Numbered from the stretch's first letter, positions 49,109-58,702 are shown. The stretch is 64,000 bases of DNA from Amycolatopsis sp. NBRC 101858 (GCF_030269325.1 NZ_BSTD01000007.1:1-64000); one strand, 5' to 3'. The notes: a model not told the origin generated them from the sequence alone. Numbers and translations are program-made.

Positions 49109-50485
49109 TTGACCCAGCTGAAGAGCCCGCCTGGCCCGCCGACGCACCGCCGCGGAGTACTGCTGTTCGCGTTCGCGTTCGCCGTGATGGCCGACCCGGT
49201 GTCTTCGGTCGCTTACGCCATCGAAGCCGCGCTGCGGGCCTTGCGGGGTGATCTCGCCCTCCTGCTGCCCACGATGGCGCTCGTCGTCGGGATCGTCGTG
49301 CTCGTCATCGTCAACTATCACCAGCTGGTGGCCCGGTACCCCCAGGGCGGCGGCGCGGCCGCCGCGACCGGGGAGGCGTTCGGCGAGGGCACCGCGTTCC
49401 TCCCGATCGGCGCGTTGATCGTCGACTTCGTGCTGACGATCGCGATCAGCTCGGCGGCGGGTGCATCTGCCGTGATCGCGTTCTTCCCGGCTCTCTCGCC
49501 GTGGCGGATCCCGATCGCGGTGCTGCTGGTCGCCGGAGTGGCCGGCGGCACCTGGTTCGGCCACCTGGGGCGCACGGTGTTCGCCGTGATGACGGTGGCG
49601 TTCATCGTGCTCACCGTCGCGGTCCTCGTGTCGGCGTTCTTCGTGCCCGTTGCGGCGGCCACACCGGCGCCCGACCCCGGCCACTCCCCGTTCATCGCGG
49701 TGGCACTGGCCTTCCCGGTGGCGATGGCGCTGGCCACCGGGATCGAGGCGCCGTCGTCGGCGATCGCCCAGCTCGGGCAGCTCGACGACCCCGGTCGTCG
49801 CCGCTTCGGCCGGGTAACCCTCTGGCTGACGCTCGGGGTGGTCGGTACGAGCACGCTGGGCCTGACCGCGCAGGCCGTCCGGCTCGGCATCGGCGTCCCG
49901 CACGAGGACACCACCCAGATCGCCGAACTCGCCCGGGCCGCGACGTCGACGCCGGTCTTCGCGGCCTTCCAGCTCACCACCGCGCTGCTGTTGCTCTCGG
50001 CGGCGAGCTCGTCGTTCCAGGCCGGGCCAGGGTTGTTCAAAGCGCTCGCCCGCCGCCACCACCCCGACGGAACGAGCACGGGCATCCTGCCGGCGTGGCT
50101 GGGCCGGACGAACAGCCATCACACGCCGTACTGGGGTGTCGTGGTCTTCATGGCGGCTGCGGCCCTGGTTACCGCGGCCGCGGGCGGCCGTGACCAGGAA
50201 CTGGTGCTCTTCTACGCGGCATCGGTGTTCGTCAGTTTCTTCGCCGGTCTGGTGGCGATGGCGCGGTTCTCCTGGCGGGATCGCCGGTTCGGTTTCCTGG
50301 TGATCAACTGCGCCGGAGCGGTCGCGGTGGCGTTCACCTTGGCCGTCAACCTCACGCGTGGTGACCCGGTCGTCTCGATCGCCGCGGCCGTGCTGATCGC
50401 CGCCGCCCTGTACGGGCTGTGGGTGCGGTCCGGGCGTCCTCGGGGCATCCGCAACGTTGCGGCCGAAACCGAAGGGGACGGATGA
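49109..50485 (+). CDS. APC superfamily permease
   Basis: 458 residues from TTG 49109, with GGAGGAG at 49098-49104. About twelve membrane segments; the first has MADPVSSVAYAIEAALRAL, similar to the unwound TM1 of APC/KUP-type carriers, and later ATGIEAPSSAIAQLGQLDDP. Lacks the CBS or Usp tail of some relatives. Amino acid or K+ transport is possible; the adjacent convergent K+ channel tilts toward potassium, but this is inference only. Confidence 0.87.
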   Translation: MTQLKSPPGPPTHRRGVLLFAFAFAVMADPVSSVAYAIEAALRALRGDLALLLPTMALVVGIVVLVIVNYHQLVARYPQGGGAAAATGEAFGEGTAFLPIGALIVDFVLTIAISSAAGASAVIAFFPALSPWRIPIAVLLVAGVAGGTWFGHLGRTVFAVMTVAFIVLTVAVLVSAFFVPVAAATPAPDPGHSPFIAVALAFPVAMALATGIEAPSSAIAQLGQLDDPGRRRFGRVTLWLTLGVVGTSTLGLTAQAVRLGIGVPHEDTTQIAELARAATSTPVFAAFQLTTALLLLSAASSSFQAGPGLFKALARRHHPDGTSTGILPAWLGRTNSHHTPYWGVVVFMAAAALVTAAAGGRDQELVLFYAASVFVSFFAGLVAMARFSWRDRRFGFLVINCAGAVAVAFTLAVNLTRGDPVVSIAAAVLIAAALYGLWVRSGRPRGIRNVAAETEGDG

Positions 50486-50488
50486 GCG

Positions 50489-51526
50489 TCAGAGGACCGG
50501 CTCGCGGAGTGCACTCGCGACTTCAGTGGCGGTGAGCCGCCGGGGGCCCACGTAGTACAGCGTCGCTCCGACCGGAAGCTCACCGTCCCAGCCGGGGTTG
50601 ACCACCAGGCCGTCCGCCGCGCGGGCGGCCAGGACAGTGGCGCCGAACGCCCGGCCCAGTGCCACCCGGCACCGCTCGGTCCGCAGGGCCCCGAGCGACT
50701 CCGGCACCGCCACGGAATAAGTACTCGCACCTCCCGCGGTCATCAGCTCCGCGTAGACGTCGGCGATCCCGGGCGAAGTCAGCTCCTCGGTGACCATCCG
50801 CGGGGTGTGCCACTGCACGCACTTGATCTTCGGATCGACGTAGCGGACCAGCTCGGCCCGTTCCATGTCCCGCAACGCCACCACGACGTGCGCCGAAGGG
50901 TTCGCGTGGTCCACCGTGACCGCCACGGCCAGGGCCTCGTTGTCATCGGCCATGTCCACCAGCACGGTCGCCGCGCGGTGCACGGCCGCGCGGGCCAGCA
51001 CGTCGGCGGCTGTCGGGTCGCCGCGGACGAAGTCCACCGGCTCTCCCGGCATCGGGTGCACCGGCACCTCCTCACCGGTGCAGAGGACCAGTCCGGTCAC
51101 GTCGTCGGCCAGCAGCTGGGCCACGATCCGCTCGGTCCGCCCGGCCGTGTACCCGATCAGCACCGTGTGGCCGCTCGCGCGCACCGGTTCCGTTCCCTGC
51201 ATCCGCCGTCCTTTCGCTTGCTCGAGCGCCGTGGCGAGCCTCGTGAACACCGTCGTGAGGGTGGCGATCCCGCCGATGATCACGTATCCGCCCACGAAGT
51301 GGCCCGCTGTGGTTTCGGGTGAGTAGTCGCCGTAGCCGACCGTGGCGGCTGTCACGACGAAGTACCACCAGTAGTTGCCCGGACTCACCAGCTCGCTGCC
51401 CGCGGGTTCGGCCAACGCCATCAGCGGCCAGCTCGTCGCGAACACGAACACGACGACCACCACCGGCAGCAGCCACCCGCGCGTCAGCACCCAGCGCGAG
51501 AGCAGCCGCGACAAGAAGAACGTCAT
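50489..51526 (-). CDS. Two-TM potassium channel with TrkA-N (RCK) domain
   Basis: 345 residues. TM1 (WLLPVVVVVFVFATSWPLMA), pore helix with filter Thr-Val-Gly-Tyr-Gly-Asp (residues 62-67), TM2 (GGYVIIGGIATLTTVFTRLA). Then an RCK domain: HTVLIGYTAGRTERIVAQLL, VDFVRGDPTAADVL, ATVLVDMADDNEALAVAVTV. A C-terminal TrkA-C-like part ends GATLYYVGPRRL. K+-selective channel gated by cytosolic ligand; part of the ion and osmotic-balance group. Confidence 0.94.
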   Translation of the reverse strand: MTFFLSRLLSRWVLTRGWLLPVVVVVFVFATSWPLMALAEPAGSELVSPGNYWWYFVVTAATVGYGDYSPETTAGHFVGGYVIIGGIATLTTVFTRLATALEQAKGRRMQGTEPVRASGHTVLIGYTAGRTERIVAQLLADDVTGLVLCTGEEVPVHPMPGEPVDFVRGDPTAADVLARAAVHRAATVLVDMADDNEALAVAVTVDHANPSAHVVVALRDMERAELVRYVDPKIKCVQWHTPRMVTEELTSPGIADVYAELMTAGGASTYSVAVPESLGALRTERCRVALGRAFGATVLAARAADGLVVNPGWDGELPVGATLYYVGPRRLTATEVASALREPVL

Positions 51527-51661
51527 CTCCTCCCCTTACCGGACACGACGGCGAATCCCGCCAGCCGACCACATCATCGGATCGGACACAACGGACTTTA
51601 CCGGACCGTAATCGCTTTAACCTGAGATCGAGTAAATATTGTCATGTGCAATGATGCCGCT

Positions 51662-51675
51662 GGGCAACGTTGCCC
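51662..51675. promoter_or_regulatory. Perfect 14-bp palindrome GGGCAACGTTGCCC
   Basis: Lies 35 nt before the TTG start of the osmoprotectant ABC operon. Candidate repressor site. A nearby TTGTC-ATG-TGCAA only weakly resembles the MarR palindrome. Confidence 0.45.
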
Positions 51676-51709
51676 GTGTTCCGGTCCCCCAAGGAAAGTC
51701 GGGAGTCCA

Positions 51710-52897
51710 TTGCCGACAGTCAGAGCCGAGAAGCTGTACAAGGTGTTCGGCAGGCGCGCCCAGGAAGCCGTCCGCCGGCTCGAGAACGGCACGCCACGCG
51801 ACGAACTGGACGGTGCCACCGCCGCTGTCGTCGACGCCTCGTTCGAAGTCCGTGACGGCGAGATCTTCGTCGTGATGGGCTTGTCGGGCTCGGGCAAGTC
51901 GACGCTGGTGCGGATGCTCAACGGCTTGCTGCCGGCCACCGCGGGACGGGTGCTCGTGGACGGCCGAGACCTCACCGCACTGTCCAAAAGTGACGTCCGG
52001 CAGCTGCGCAGCCGGCGGATGAGCATGGTGTTCCAGCACTTCGCTCTCTTCCCGCACCGTTCTGTGCTTGAAAACACCGCCTACGGACTACGGGTCCAGG
52101 GCGTCGCCCGCGACGAACGCACCCAGCGCGCGGAAGAGGCGCTACGGCTGGTCGGCCTGGACGGCTGGGGCGACCGCCTGCCCGGCCAGCTCTCCGGCGG
52201 CATGCGCCAGCGCGTCGGCCTCGCCCGCGCGCTGGCTGCCGACACCGACATCCTGCTGATGGACGAGGCGTTCAGCGCACTCGACCCGTTGATCCGGAAG
52301 GAAATGCAGGACCAGCTCCTGCAGCTGCAAGCAGACCTCGGCAAGACGATCGTGTTCATCACCCACGACCTCAACGAAGCGATGCGGCTCGGTGACCGGA
52401 TCGCGATGATGCGCGACGGCCGGATCGTCCAGCTCGGCTCGGCGGACGAGATCCTGAGCAGCCCGGCCGACGACCACATCGCCCGGTTCGTCCAGGACGT
52501 CGACCGGTCCCGCGTGCTCACCGCCGCGTCGGTCATGCGGCCGCCCGGGAAAACCCTCGCGGCTTCTTCGGGTCCGCGCGCGTCGATCCACACCATGCGC
52601 AAGCTCGAGGTCACCGAAATGTTCGCCATCGACCCCGACGGCGGTCTCGTCGGCATCGTCACCATGGCCGATGCCGTGTCCGCCGCGGCCCGTGGCGCCA
52701 ACACGATCACGAGTGCGGTGAGCGATGGCTTCGTCGCCGTCGCCCCGGACTCCCTGGTGTCCGAGCTGTTCGGCCCCTCCACCGGGGACCGGCCGATCGC
52801 CGTCGTCGACGACCGCCGCCGTCTCCTCGGCGTGGTGACCCCGGCCGCCATCCTCGGCGGTCTCGCTCACACCAAGGAGGTGACCACCGATGCGTGA
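51710..52897 (+). CDS. Glycine betaine/proline-type ABC transporter ATPase with CBS domains
   Basis: 395 residues from TTG 51710 after CGGGAG. ProV/OpuAA plan: Walker A MGLSGSGKSTLVRMLNG, Q-loop FQHFALFPHRSV, signature LSGGMRQRVGLARAL, Walker B ILLMDEAFSALDP, switch His in ITHDLNEAMRLG. The C-terminal 120 residues hold a CBS pair (DPDGGLVGIVTMADAV, DDRRRLLGVVTPAAIL) that in OpuA-like systems senses ionic strength. First gene of a three-gene uptake operon for compatible solutes. Confidence 0.94.
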   Translation: MPTVRAEKLYKVFGRRAQEAVRRLENGTPRDELDGATAAVVDASFEVRDGEIFVVMGLSGSGKSTLVRMLNGLLPATAGRVLVDGRDLTALSKSDVRQLRSRRMSMVFQHFALFPHRSVLENTAYGLRVQGVARDERTQRAEEALRLVGLDGWGDRLPGQLSGGMRQRVGLARALAADTDILLMDEAFSALDPLIRKEMQDQLLQLQADLGKTIVFITHDLNEAMRLGDRIAMMRDGRIVQLGSADEILSSPADDHIARFVQDVDRSRVLTAASVMRPPGKTLAASSGPRASIHTMRKLEVTEMFAIDPDGGLVGIVTMADAVSAAARGANTITSAVSDGFVAVAPDSLVSELFGPSTGDRPIAVVDDRRRLLGVVTPAAILGGLAHTKEVTTDA

Positions 52898-53738
52898 AGC
52901 AACCTGGCAGGTTCCGCGGATCCCCGTGGGGGACTGGTTCCAAACCGTCGTCGACTGGCTGCAGAACAACATCGGCCCGTTCTTCGACGCCGTCGACACC
53001 CTCATCAAGGGCGTGGTCGAAGGCCTTTCCGATGCCCTGCAAGCGCCGCCGGCACCGGTGCTGATCGTCTTGTTCGCCGCGCTCGGCTGGTGGCACCGTG
53101 GCTGGCGCTTCGGCGTCGGCTCGCTGATCGGCTTCGCCCTGATCGACAGTCTGGACCGGTTCCCCTCCGCCATGCAGACGCTCGCCCAGGTGCTCGTCGC
53201 CGGCGTCGTGGCCGTAGTGATCGCCGTGCCGATCGGGATCCTCGCTGCACGTAACGCCGCGGTGAGCCGGATCGTCCGGCCGGTGCTCGACTTCATGCAG
53301 ACGCTGCCGGCGTTCGTCTACCTGATCCCGGTGATCTTCTTCTTTTCGATCGGCCCGGTCCCCGGCGTCGTAGCAACCGTGGTGTTCGCGCTGCCGCCCG
53401 GAGTGCGGCTGACCGAGCTCGGCATCCGGCAGGTCGATCCGGAAATGGTCGAAGCCGGCGAGGCGTTCGGCTCGCCACCGCGGAAGATCCTGACCGAGAT
53501 CCAGCTCCCCCTTGCCCTGCCGACAATCCTGGCCGGGGTCAACCAGATCATCATGCTGTCGCTGTCGATGGTGGTGATCTCCGGCATGGTCGGCGCACCC
53601 GGCCTCGGCGCCGAGGTCTACGCCGCGGTCACCAGCCTGAAACTCGGCTCCGGCTTCGAAGCCGGCCTCGGCGTCGTCGTCCTGGCGATCTACCTCGACC
53701 GGCTCAGCAGCACCCAGCCCGAACGGAAAGACCGCTAG
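52890..53738 (+). CDS. Glycine betaine/proline-type ABC transporter permease
   Basis: 282 residues. ATG overlaps the ATPase stop by 8 nt and has CCAAGGAGG upstream. N-terminal amphipathic part (DWLQNNIGPFFDAVDTLIKG) as in ProW, then six membrane segments and the EAA-type loop EMVEAGEAFGSPPRKILTEIQLPLALPTI that docks to the ATPase. MQTLPAFVYLIPVIFFF is also typical. Forms the translocation pore of the osmoprotectant importer. Confidence 0.94.
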   Translation: MREATWQVPRIPVGDWFQTVVDWLQNNIGPFFDAVDTLIKGVVEGLSDALQAPPAPVLIVLFAALGWWHRGWRFGVGSLIGFALIDSLDRFPSAMQTLAQVLVAGVVAVVIAVPIGILAARNAAVSRIVRPVLDFMQTLPAFVYLIPVIFFFSIGPVPGVVATVVFALPPGVRLTELGIRQVDPEMVEAGEAFGSPPRKILTEIQLPLALPTILAGVNQIIMLSLSMVVISGMVGAPGLGAEVYAAVTSLKLGSGFEAGLGVVVLAIYLDRLSSTQPERKDR

Positions 53739-53752
53739 AGAAAGGAAGAAAC

Positions 53753-54658
53753 GTGCGGAACACCCCGAAGATCCGCCGGATCGCCGCCCTCGGCGCCGCC
53801 GTGCTCTCGGCACTCGCCCTGACCGCCTGCGGCGGCCGCGAAGCGCAGTCCGGCAACGACCAGGGCTCGAAGTCGGTCACCATCGGCTACATCAACTGGG
53901 ACGAGGACGTCGCGCTGACCAACCTCTACCAGGCCGTCCTGGAGAGCAAGGGCTACCAGGTCAAGACCCAGCTGCTGGACGTCGGCCCGATCTACGCCGG
54001 CCTGGCCAAGGGTGACGTCGACCTGTTCCTCGACGCTTGGCTGCCCGCCACGCACGAGCAGTACTGGAAGCAGTACTCGAACCAGCTCGAGGACCTCGGC
54101 ACCTGGTACGACAACGCCACGCTCAACCTCGCGGTGCCCGACTACGTCCAGGGCGTCGACAGCATCGCCGACCTCAAGGCCCACGCCGCCGACTTCGGCG
54201 GCAAGATCACCGGCATCGAGGCCAGCGCGGGCGAAACCGGGATCGTCGAGAAGACCGCGATTCCCAAGTACGGCCTCGACGGCACGATCATCCTGCAGAA
54301 CTCCTCGACCACGGCGATGCTCGCCGCGCTCGATTCGTCCATCAAGGACAAGAAGCCGATCGTCGTGACCCTCTGGCACCCGCACTGGGCGTACTCGCGC
54401 TACCAGCTCAAGGATCTCAAGGACCCGCAGGGCGCGATGGGCAAGGGCGAGCAGCTGCACGCCATCGGCCGCAAGAGCTTCGGCACCGACTTCCCGGCCC
54501 TGGCCAAGGTCGCCAAAGGCCTCAAGCTCACCGACGAGCAGCTCGGCTCGCTGGAAGACCTCATCCAGCAGGCGCCCAAGGGCCAAGAGAAGGCCGCCGC
54601 CCAGAAGTGGATCGACCAGCACAAGGCGTTCGTCGACCAGGCCTTCACCGGCCTCTGA
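53753..54658 (+). CDS. Glycine betaine-type substrate-binding lipoprotein
   Basis: 301 residues from GTG 53753 (AGAAAGGAAG upstream). Lipoprotein signal IAALGAAVLSALALTAC with the acylated Cys. OpuAC-type fold: VTIGYINWDEDVALTNLYQAV, GDVDLFLDAWLPATHEQYW, VTLWHPHWAYSRYQLKDL. The Trp residues in INWDED, LDAWLP and WHPHW match the aromatic cage that binds quaternary ammonium groups. Third gene of the operon and followed by a strong terminator. Confidence 0.94.
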   Translation: MRNTPKIRRIAALGAAVLSALALTACGGREAQSGNDQGSKSVTIGYINWDEDVALTNLYQAVLESKGYQVKTQLLDVGPIYAGLAKGDVDLFLDAWLPATHEQYWKQYSNQLEDLGTWYDNATLNLAVPDYVQGVDSIADLKAHAADFGGKITGIEASAGETGIVEKTAIPKYGLDGTIILQNSSTTAMLAALDSSIKDKKPIVVTLWHPHWAYSRYQLKDLKDPQGAMGKGEQLHAIGRKSFGTDFPALAKVAKGLKLTDEQLGSLEDLIQQAPKGQEKAAAQKWIDQHKAFVDQAFTGL

Positions 54659-54663
54659 GAACT

Positions 54664-54700
54664 CGTGCGGCCGCCGCCACGCGCCGGTGGCGGCCGCACG
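54664..54700. terminator. GC-rich hairpin after the osmoprotectant operon
   Basis: CGTGCGGCCGCC (54664-54675) pairs with GGCGGCCGCACG (54689-54700). Between convergent genes, so likely bidirectional. Confidence 0.78.
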
Positions 54701-54702
54701 AC

Positions 54703-55062
54703 TCAGCGGCGGGTCCGCTGGTGGAACGTCAGCTTCCAGCCGCCGGCCCGGCGCGCGTAGACGCTGCTCACCTGTGCCGAGTACGGCAGGGCCGAGCGCG
54801 TCGCCGCGATGCTGTAGCGCACCACGCCAGTGCCCTCGCTGACCTGGACGCAGCGCAGCCCGTGCAACCGGAACTCCTCCCAGACCGCACCGCACAACGC
54901 GTCGAGCGCCTCGTCCCGGGCCCGGATCGGCGGCAGGTCGGACAGCAGTACGACGACCCGGTCGTCGAAGACGCTGTCGTAGAACTTCCTCGCCGCCGCC
55001 GGGGTCGCCATGAGCGCCTGCCAGCCCTGCTGTTCCAGGTCGATCAACTCTTCGTGCGCCAC
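54703..55062 (-). CDS. NTF2-like (SnoaL/DUF4440 type) protein
   Basis: 119 residues. Cone-shaped NTF2 fold pattern: EELIDLEQQGWQALMATP, AARKFYDSVFDDRVVVLLSD, then strands VVRYSIAATRSALPYSAQVSSVYAR and GGWKLTFHQRT. These small proteins often act as single-domain isomerases or ligand-binding stress proteins. Alone in its transcription unit, with an OmpR-type box 70 nt upstream. Specific role unknown. Confidence 0.82.
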   Translation of the reverse strand: MAHEELIDLEQQGWQALMATPAAARKFYDSVFDDRVVVLLSDLPPIRARDEALDALCGAVWEEFRLHGLRCVQVSEGTGVVRYSIAATRSALPYSAQVSSVYARRAGGWKLTFHQRTRR

Positions 55063-55131
55063 CGGCCGTCCTCCACCACGGTCCGGCCGTCGCCGGTGCC
55101 ACGGCCAGCCTTCCGCATCCGGGCGTGGGTG

Positions 55132-55153
55132 AACCTGACGATCAGCTTGCGAT
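55132..55153 (-). promoter_or_regulatory. 11-bp direct repeat, OmpR-type box (site 5)
   Basis: Minus strand ATCGCAAGCTG then ATCGTCAGGTT, identical in all 22 positions to site 1, oriented to the NTF2-like gene. Confidence 0.65.
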
Positions 55154-55164
55154 TTCGCCTGCTG

Positions 55165-55515
55165 TCACCGATGCGGCTCGTCGTGCGCGGGAACGGCCGC
55201 GGCCCGGTGGTGGTGCGCCTCGGCCCGCCGAAGCGCCGCGAACGACCGGTTCATCGCCGCACTCCACTCCGGCGAGGTGCGCGGGCGCCCGGCAGCGGAC
55301 GACCGCGCCTCGACGACGTTCGCCAGCTCCTGGAAGGCCATCGCGTGCTCGGCCGCGACCTTCGCAAGCCCGCGTTCGGCGCGCACCTGGAGTTCGCCGC
55401 CTGGCTCGCCGGACATCGCCAGCCTGCTGGCCCGGGCGCGGTGCACGGCCGCGGTGCGCCACATCAGCTCGGCGACCTCCCGCAGCCGCGACTCCTCGGG
55501 ATCACCGTCCCGCAC
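55165..55515 (-). CDS. Uncharacterised helical protein, paralogue of the gene at 30694
   Basis: 116 residues, helical. Shares AFQELANVVEAR, SPEWSAAMNRSFAALRRAEA and the His-rich HHHRAAA with the copy heading the PBP operon. GTG 55515 overlaps the SRPBCC gene's end by 14 nt. No known domain. Last gene of the SPW-Usp-SRPBCC operon; both paralogues lie in operons preceded by an OmpR-type box, which suggests a shared stress role. Confidence 0.72.
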   Translation of the reverse strand: MRDGDPEESRLREVAELMWRTAAVHRARASRLAMSGEPGGELQVRAERGLAKVAAEHAMAFQELANVVEARSSAAGRPRTSPEWSAAMNRSFAALRRAEAHHHRAAAVPAHDEPHR

Positions 55516-55909
55516 GGCTGGGCCCCTCGCTCATCCGCTTGAGGTGGCGTAGCTCCGAACGGGTGTGCTCGCGGTCACGGGCGACGCCGCCGAGCAGCCG
55601 GGAGAACGCGAGCTCCAGAAGCCGCGCCCGGAGACCGGCGCGAAACTCGGCCCAGACGTGGGCACGGACCACGGTGCCGGCGTACCCGTACCGCTCGACG
55701 CTCCACGTCACGCACTCGGCGACGTCCACCCGCACCCCCAGCCACCGGTACCGGGCGAACGAACTGCGGTTCAAAACCTGAGCCGGCCGCGAGCACGAGG
55801 ACTCGGTCACCGCGGCAGGACCGCGCCAATCGCCCTCGAGGCTGCGCAGCGTCTCGCGCACCGCCGGCACCGGGGCCGCGATGACGATCGCCTCCATGTA
55901 GTCGAACAC
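55502..55909 (-). CDS. SRPBCC-like protein
   Basis: 135 residues from GTG 55909, just after the Usp stop and with GGGTGGGAAAG before it. The opening MEAIVIAAPVPAVRETLRSL (strand then helix) and later VTWSVERYGYAGTVVRAHVW and a long C-terminal helix LRARLLELAFSRLLGGVARD fit the START/SRPBCC ligand-binding fold. Low similarity to any specific subfamily. In-operon position between Usp and the helical protein suggests a stress-related role. Confidence 0.65.
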   Translation of the reverse strand: MFDYMEAIVIAAPVPAVRETLRSLEGDWRGPAAVTESSCSRPAQVLNRSSFARYRWLGVRVDVAECVTWSVERYGYAGTVVRAHVWAEFRAGLRARLLELAFSRLLGGVARDREHTRSELRHLKRMSEGPSRAGR

Positions 55910-55911
55910 GG

Positions 55912-56775
55912 CTACTTTCCCACCCCCACCACGCTCACCGGGCATGGTGCGTAATGCAGCACGGTCCGGCTCACCGAACCGCACACGGCGCGCCTGAGGA
56001 AGCTCTGGCGGCTGTCGCCGACCACGAGCAGTGAGGCCTGCCTCGCGCGGTCGAGCAACGCGTGCTCCGGGAAGTCCTGGACGATTTCGTGCTCGAAGGG
56101 GACTTCGGGGTAACTGGACAACCAGTCCGTCAGCTCGGTCACCATCGGCTCCGACAGGGCGGTGTTCCTGCGGAACCGGCCGGTCATCGCGTGGACGAGG
56201 TGCACCGGGACGGCGTGCCGCCGGGCGAAGTCCAACGCGAACGCGAGCGCGGCGGAGTTGTCGGCAGCCGGGTCGAGACCGACGACCACGGGGTATCGGG
56301 TGGCACCTTCGGCGGGATCCTCACCTCGGACCACGACGAGGGGCCGCCCGGACGATTTCGTGAGCCCGGCGGTGGCGGAGCCGAAGAACGCCCGGCCGAG
56401 CGGGCCGGACCCGGGCGGCCCCACCACCACCATCACCGCTTCGGCCCGGGCGGCGATGCGGGCCAGCGCCGGACCGGGCAGGTCTTCGAGCAGGACCATC
56501 CGCACCTCGAGGTCGGGGTGTGAATGACCGATCTCGCGAACGGCGTCCCGCGTCTGCTGCTCGGCTTCCCGGCGCAGCCGTTCCGCTCCCCCGCTCAGCG
56601 GCGCGAGCACCACTTCGGGATAGCTCCCGCCCGGCCAGCTCCAATCCAGGGCGCGCGCGACGACGAGCGTGTTCCCTCGGCGATCGGCCTCCGTCGCGGC
56701 CCAGAACACCGCGCGAAGCGACTCCGGGGTGCCGTCGTAGCCGGTGACGACCACCGGGGCCTCTGTCGTGGTCAC
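55912..56775 (-). CDS. Tandem-domain universal stress protein
   Basis: 287 residues from GTG 56775, overlapping the SPW stop as GTGA. Domain 1: VVVTGYDGTPES ... GPPGSGPLGRAFFGSATAG, with the nucleotide-binding loop. Domain 2: YPVVVGLDPAADNS ... GDSRQSFLRRAVCGSVSR, where the loop lacks the second Gly (GDSRQ instead of GxxG), so only the first domain may bind ATP. Related to the Usp at 6.9-7.8 kb. Part of a stress operon under an OmpR-type box. Confidence 0.9.
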   Translation of the reverse strand: MTTTEAPVVVTGYDGTPESLRAVFWAATEADRRGNTLVVARALDWSWPGGSYPEVVLAPLSGGAERLRREAEQQTRDAVREIGHSHPDLEVRMVLLEDLPGPALARIAARAEAVMVVVGPPGSGPLGRAFFGSATAGLTKSSGRPLVVVRGEDPAEGATRYPVVVGLDPAADNSAALAFALDFARRHAVPVHLVHAMTGRFRRNTALSEPMVTELTDWLSSYPEVPFEHEIVQDFPEHALLDRARQASLLVVGDSRQSFLRRAVCGSVSRTVLHYAPCPVSVVGVGK

Positions 56776-57191
56776 CGCTCTCCCCCGTCGCGCAGTGCGC
56801 GGCTCAAGATCGCCACGGCGATCGCCCAGAGCGCGAGGAGCACGGCTCCGGCCGCGACGTCGCTGGCGCTGGTGGCCGGCGCGGGAGTCCCCTGGTTGTA
56901 GCCGAGTGCGGTCGGCGCGACCACCAGCCAGGCGCCGGCGAGCGGCAGCACCGGACGCCACACGTGCGCGGCGGCCGGCGAAACCAGCTGCGCGGCCCCG
57001 CAGACCACCACGACCGCGCCGACGAGCACGTCGTTCCAATAGCCGTTGAAGCCGCCGCCGCTGAGCTCCTGATCCAGCTGGAAAGGCGACAGCACCAGCC
57101 AGAGACCGGTCAGGAAGGTCAGGGCGTTCACCACGGCCAGCGCCAGGCTGTGTCCGGCCACACCGCCGCGGGTCCGGGTCAGGGTCTTCAC
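56772..57191 (-). CDS. SPW-repeat membrane protein
   Basis: 139 residues from GTG 57191 (AAGGAG 10 nt upstream). Four membrane segments in two repeats: VVNALTFLTGLWLVLSPFQL, DVLVGAVVVVCGAAQLVSP, VLPLAGAWLVVAPTALGYN, DVAAGAVLLALWAIAVAIL. SPW family, second member in the window. First gene of a four-gene operon (SPW, Usp, SRPBCC, helical protein). Function of the family is unknown. Confidence 0.85.
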   Translation of the reverse strand: MKTLTRTRGGVAGHSLALAVVNALTFLTGLWLVLSPFQLDQELSGGGFNGYWNDVLVGAVVVVCGAAQLVSPAAAHVWRPVLPLAGAWLVVAPTALGYNQGTPAPATSASDVAAGAVLLALWAIAVAILSRALRDGGER

Positions 57192-57251
57192 GGGTCATCG
57201 GCTCCTTTCGTCGCGCGTGCGGCCCCAGCCTCTCGCGGACGGGCCCCAGGG

Positions 57252-57273
57252 GACCTGACGATCAGCTTGCGAT
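57252..57273 (-). promoter_or_regulatory. 11-bp direct repeat, OmpR-type box (site 6)
   Basis: Minus strand ATCGCAAGCTG then ATCGTCAGGTC, differing from sites 1 and 5 only in the last base, 60 nt before the SPW-Usp operon. Confidence 0.62.
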
Positions 57274-57278
57274 CGCGG

Positions 57279-58044
<766 letters not shown>

Positions 58045-58061
<17 letters not shown>

Positions 58062-58701
58062 GGCGCTCCACCTTCCGCACGAGGATCGACGCGGGCAGGC
58101 TCACCAGGAGGAACAGCAGGCCCGCGAGGGTGTAGGGCTCGATGACGCGGAAGGTCTCGGCGCCGACCTCCTTGGCCCGGTTGAGCACGTCGAGCACGCC
58201 GATGGCGAGCAGCAGTGGGACCTCCTTGAACATCGAGATCGTGTAGTTCCCGAGTGCGGGCAGGACCCGTGGGACGGCCTGCGGGAGCACGACCCCGGTC
58301 CATACCCGCCGTCGGGGCAGGTTCAACGCCACCGCCGCCTCCCACTGCCCCAACGGGACGGCCTCGATCCCGGCGCGGTAGACGTCGGCGGTGTAGCAGG
58401 CGTAGTGCACTCCCAGCGCGAGCACGCCGGTCACGAACCCGGACAGCTTCAGCCCGATGGCCGGCTCGACCAGGTAGTAGAGCGTGAAGACCTGGATGAG
58501 CAGCGGCGTGCTCCGGACGAACTCGACCGCTCCGGCCACGACCGCGCTCAGCACCGGGATGCGGGCGCGGCGCAGCAACGCGAACACGATGCCCAGCGCG
58601 TAAGCCAGCACCGATCCGAGGAGAGTCAGTTCGACGGTGACGAGCAACCCGTCCAGCAGGAGCGGCACCGACGCGGCCGCGCTGTCCCAGTCCCAGTCCA
58701 C
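58045..58701 (-). CDS. ehuD: Ectoine-type ABC transporter permease D
   Basis: 218 residues from GTG 58701. His/Glu/Arg-type polar amino acid permease: five or so membrane segments, VEFVRSTPLLIQVFTLYYLV (conserved FRSTPL) and the EAA loop AGIEAVPLGQWEAAVALNLP. ALGNYTISMFKEVPLLLAIG is also characteristic. Pairs with the C subunit encoded 1 nt upstream to form the pore; its stop overlaps the ATPase gene. Confidence 0.92.
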
Positions 58702-58702
58702 G

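Noticed and set aside
47702..50122. Very long minus-strand frame including the antiporter
   Set aside because: Only the part from ATG 48907 has membrane segments and CPA1 motifs; the upstream extension is antisense to the APC permease.
51634..51653. Fifth copy of the MarR-type palindrome before the osmoprotectant operon
   Set aside because: TTGTC-ATG-TGCAA matches only one arm well; kept out of the regulon.
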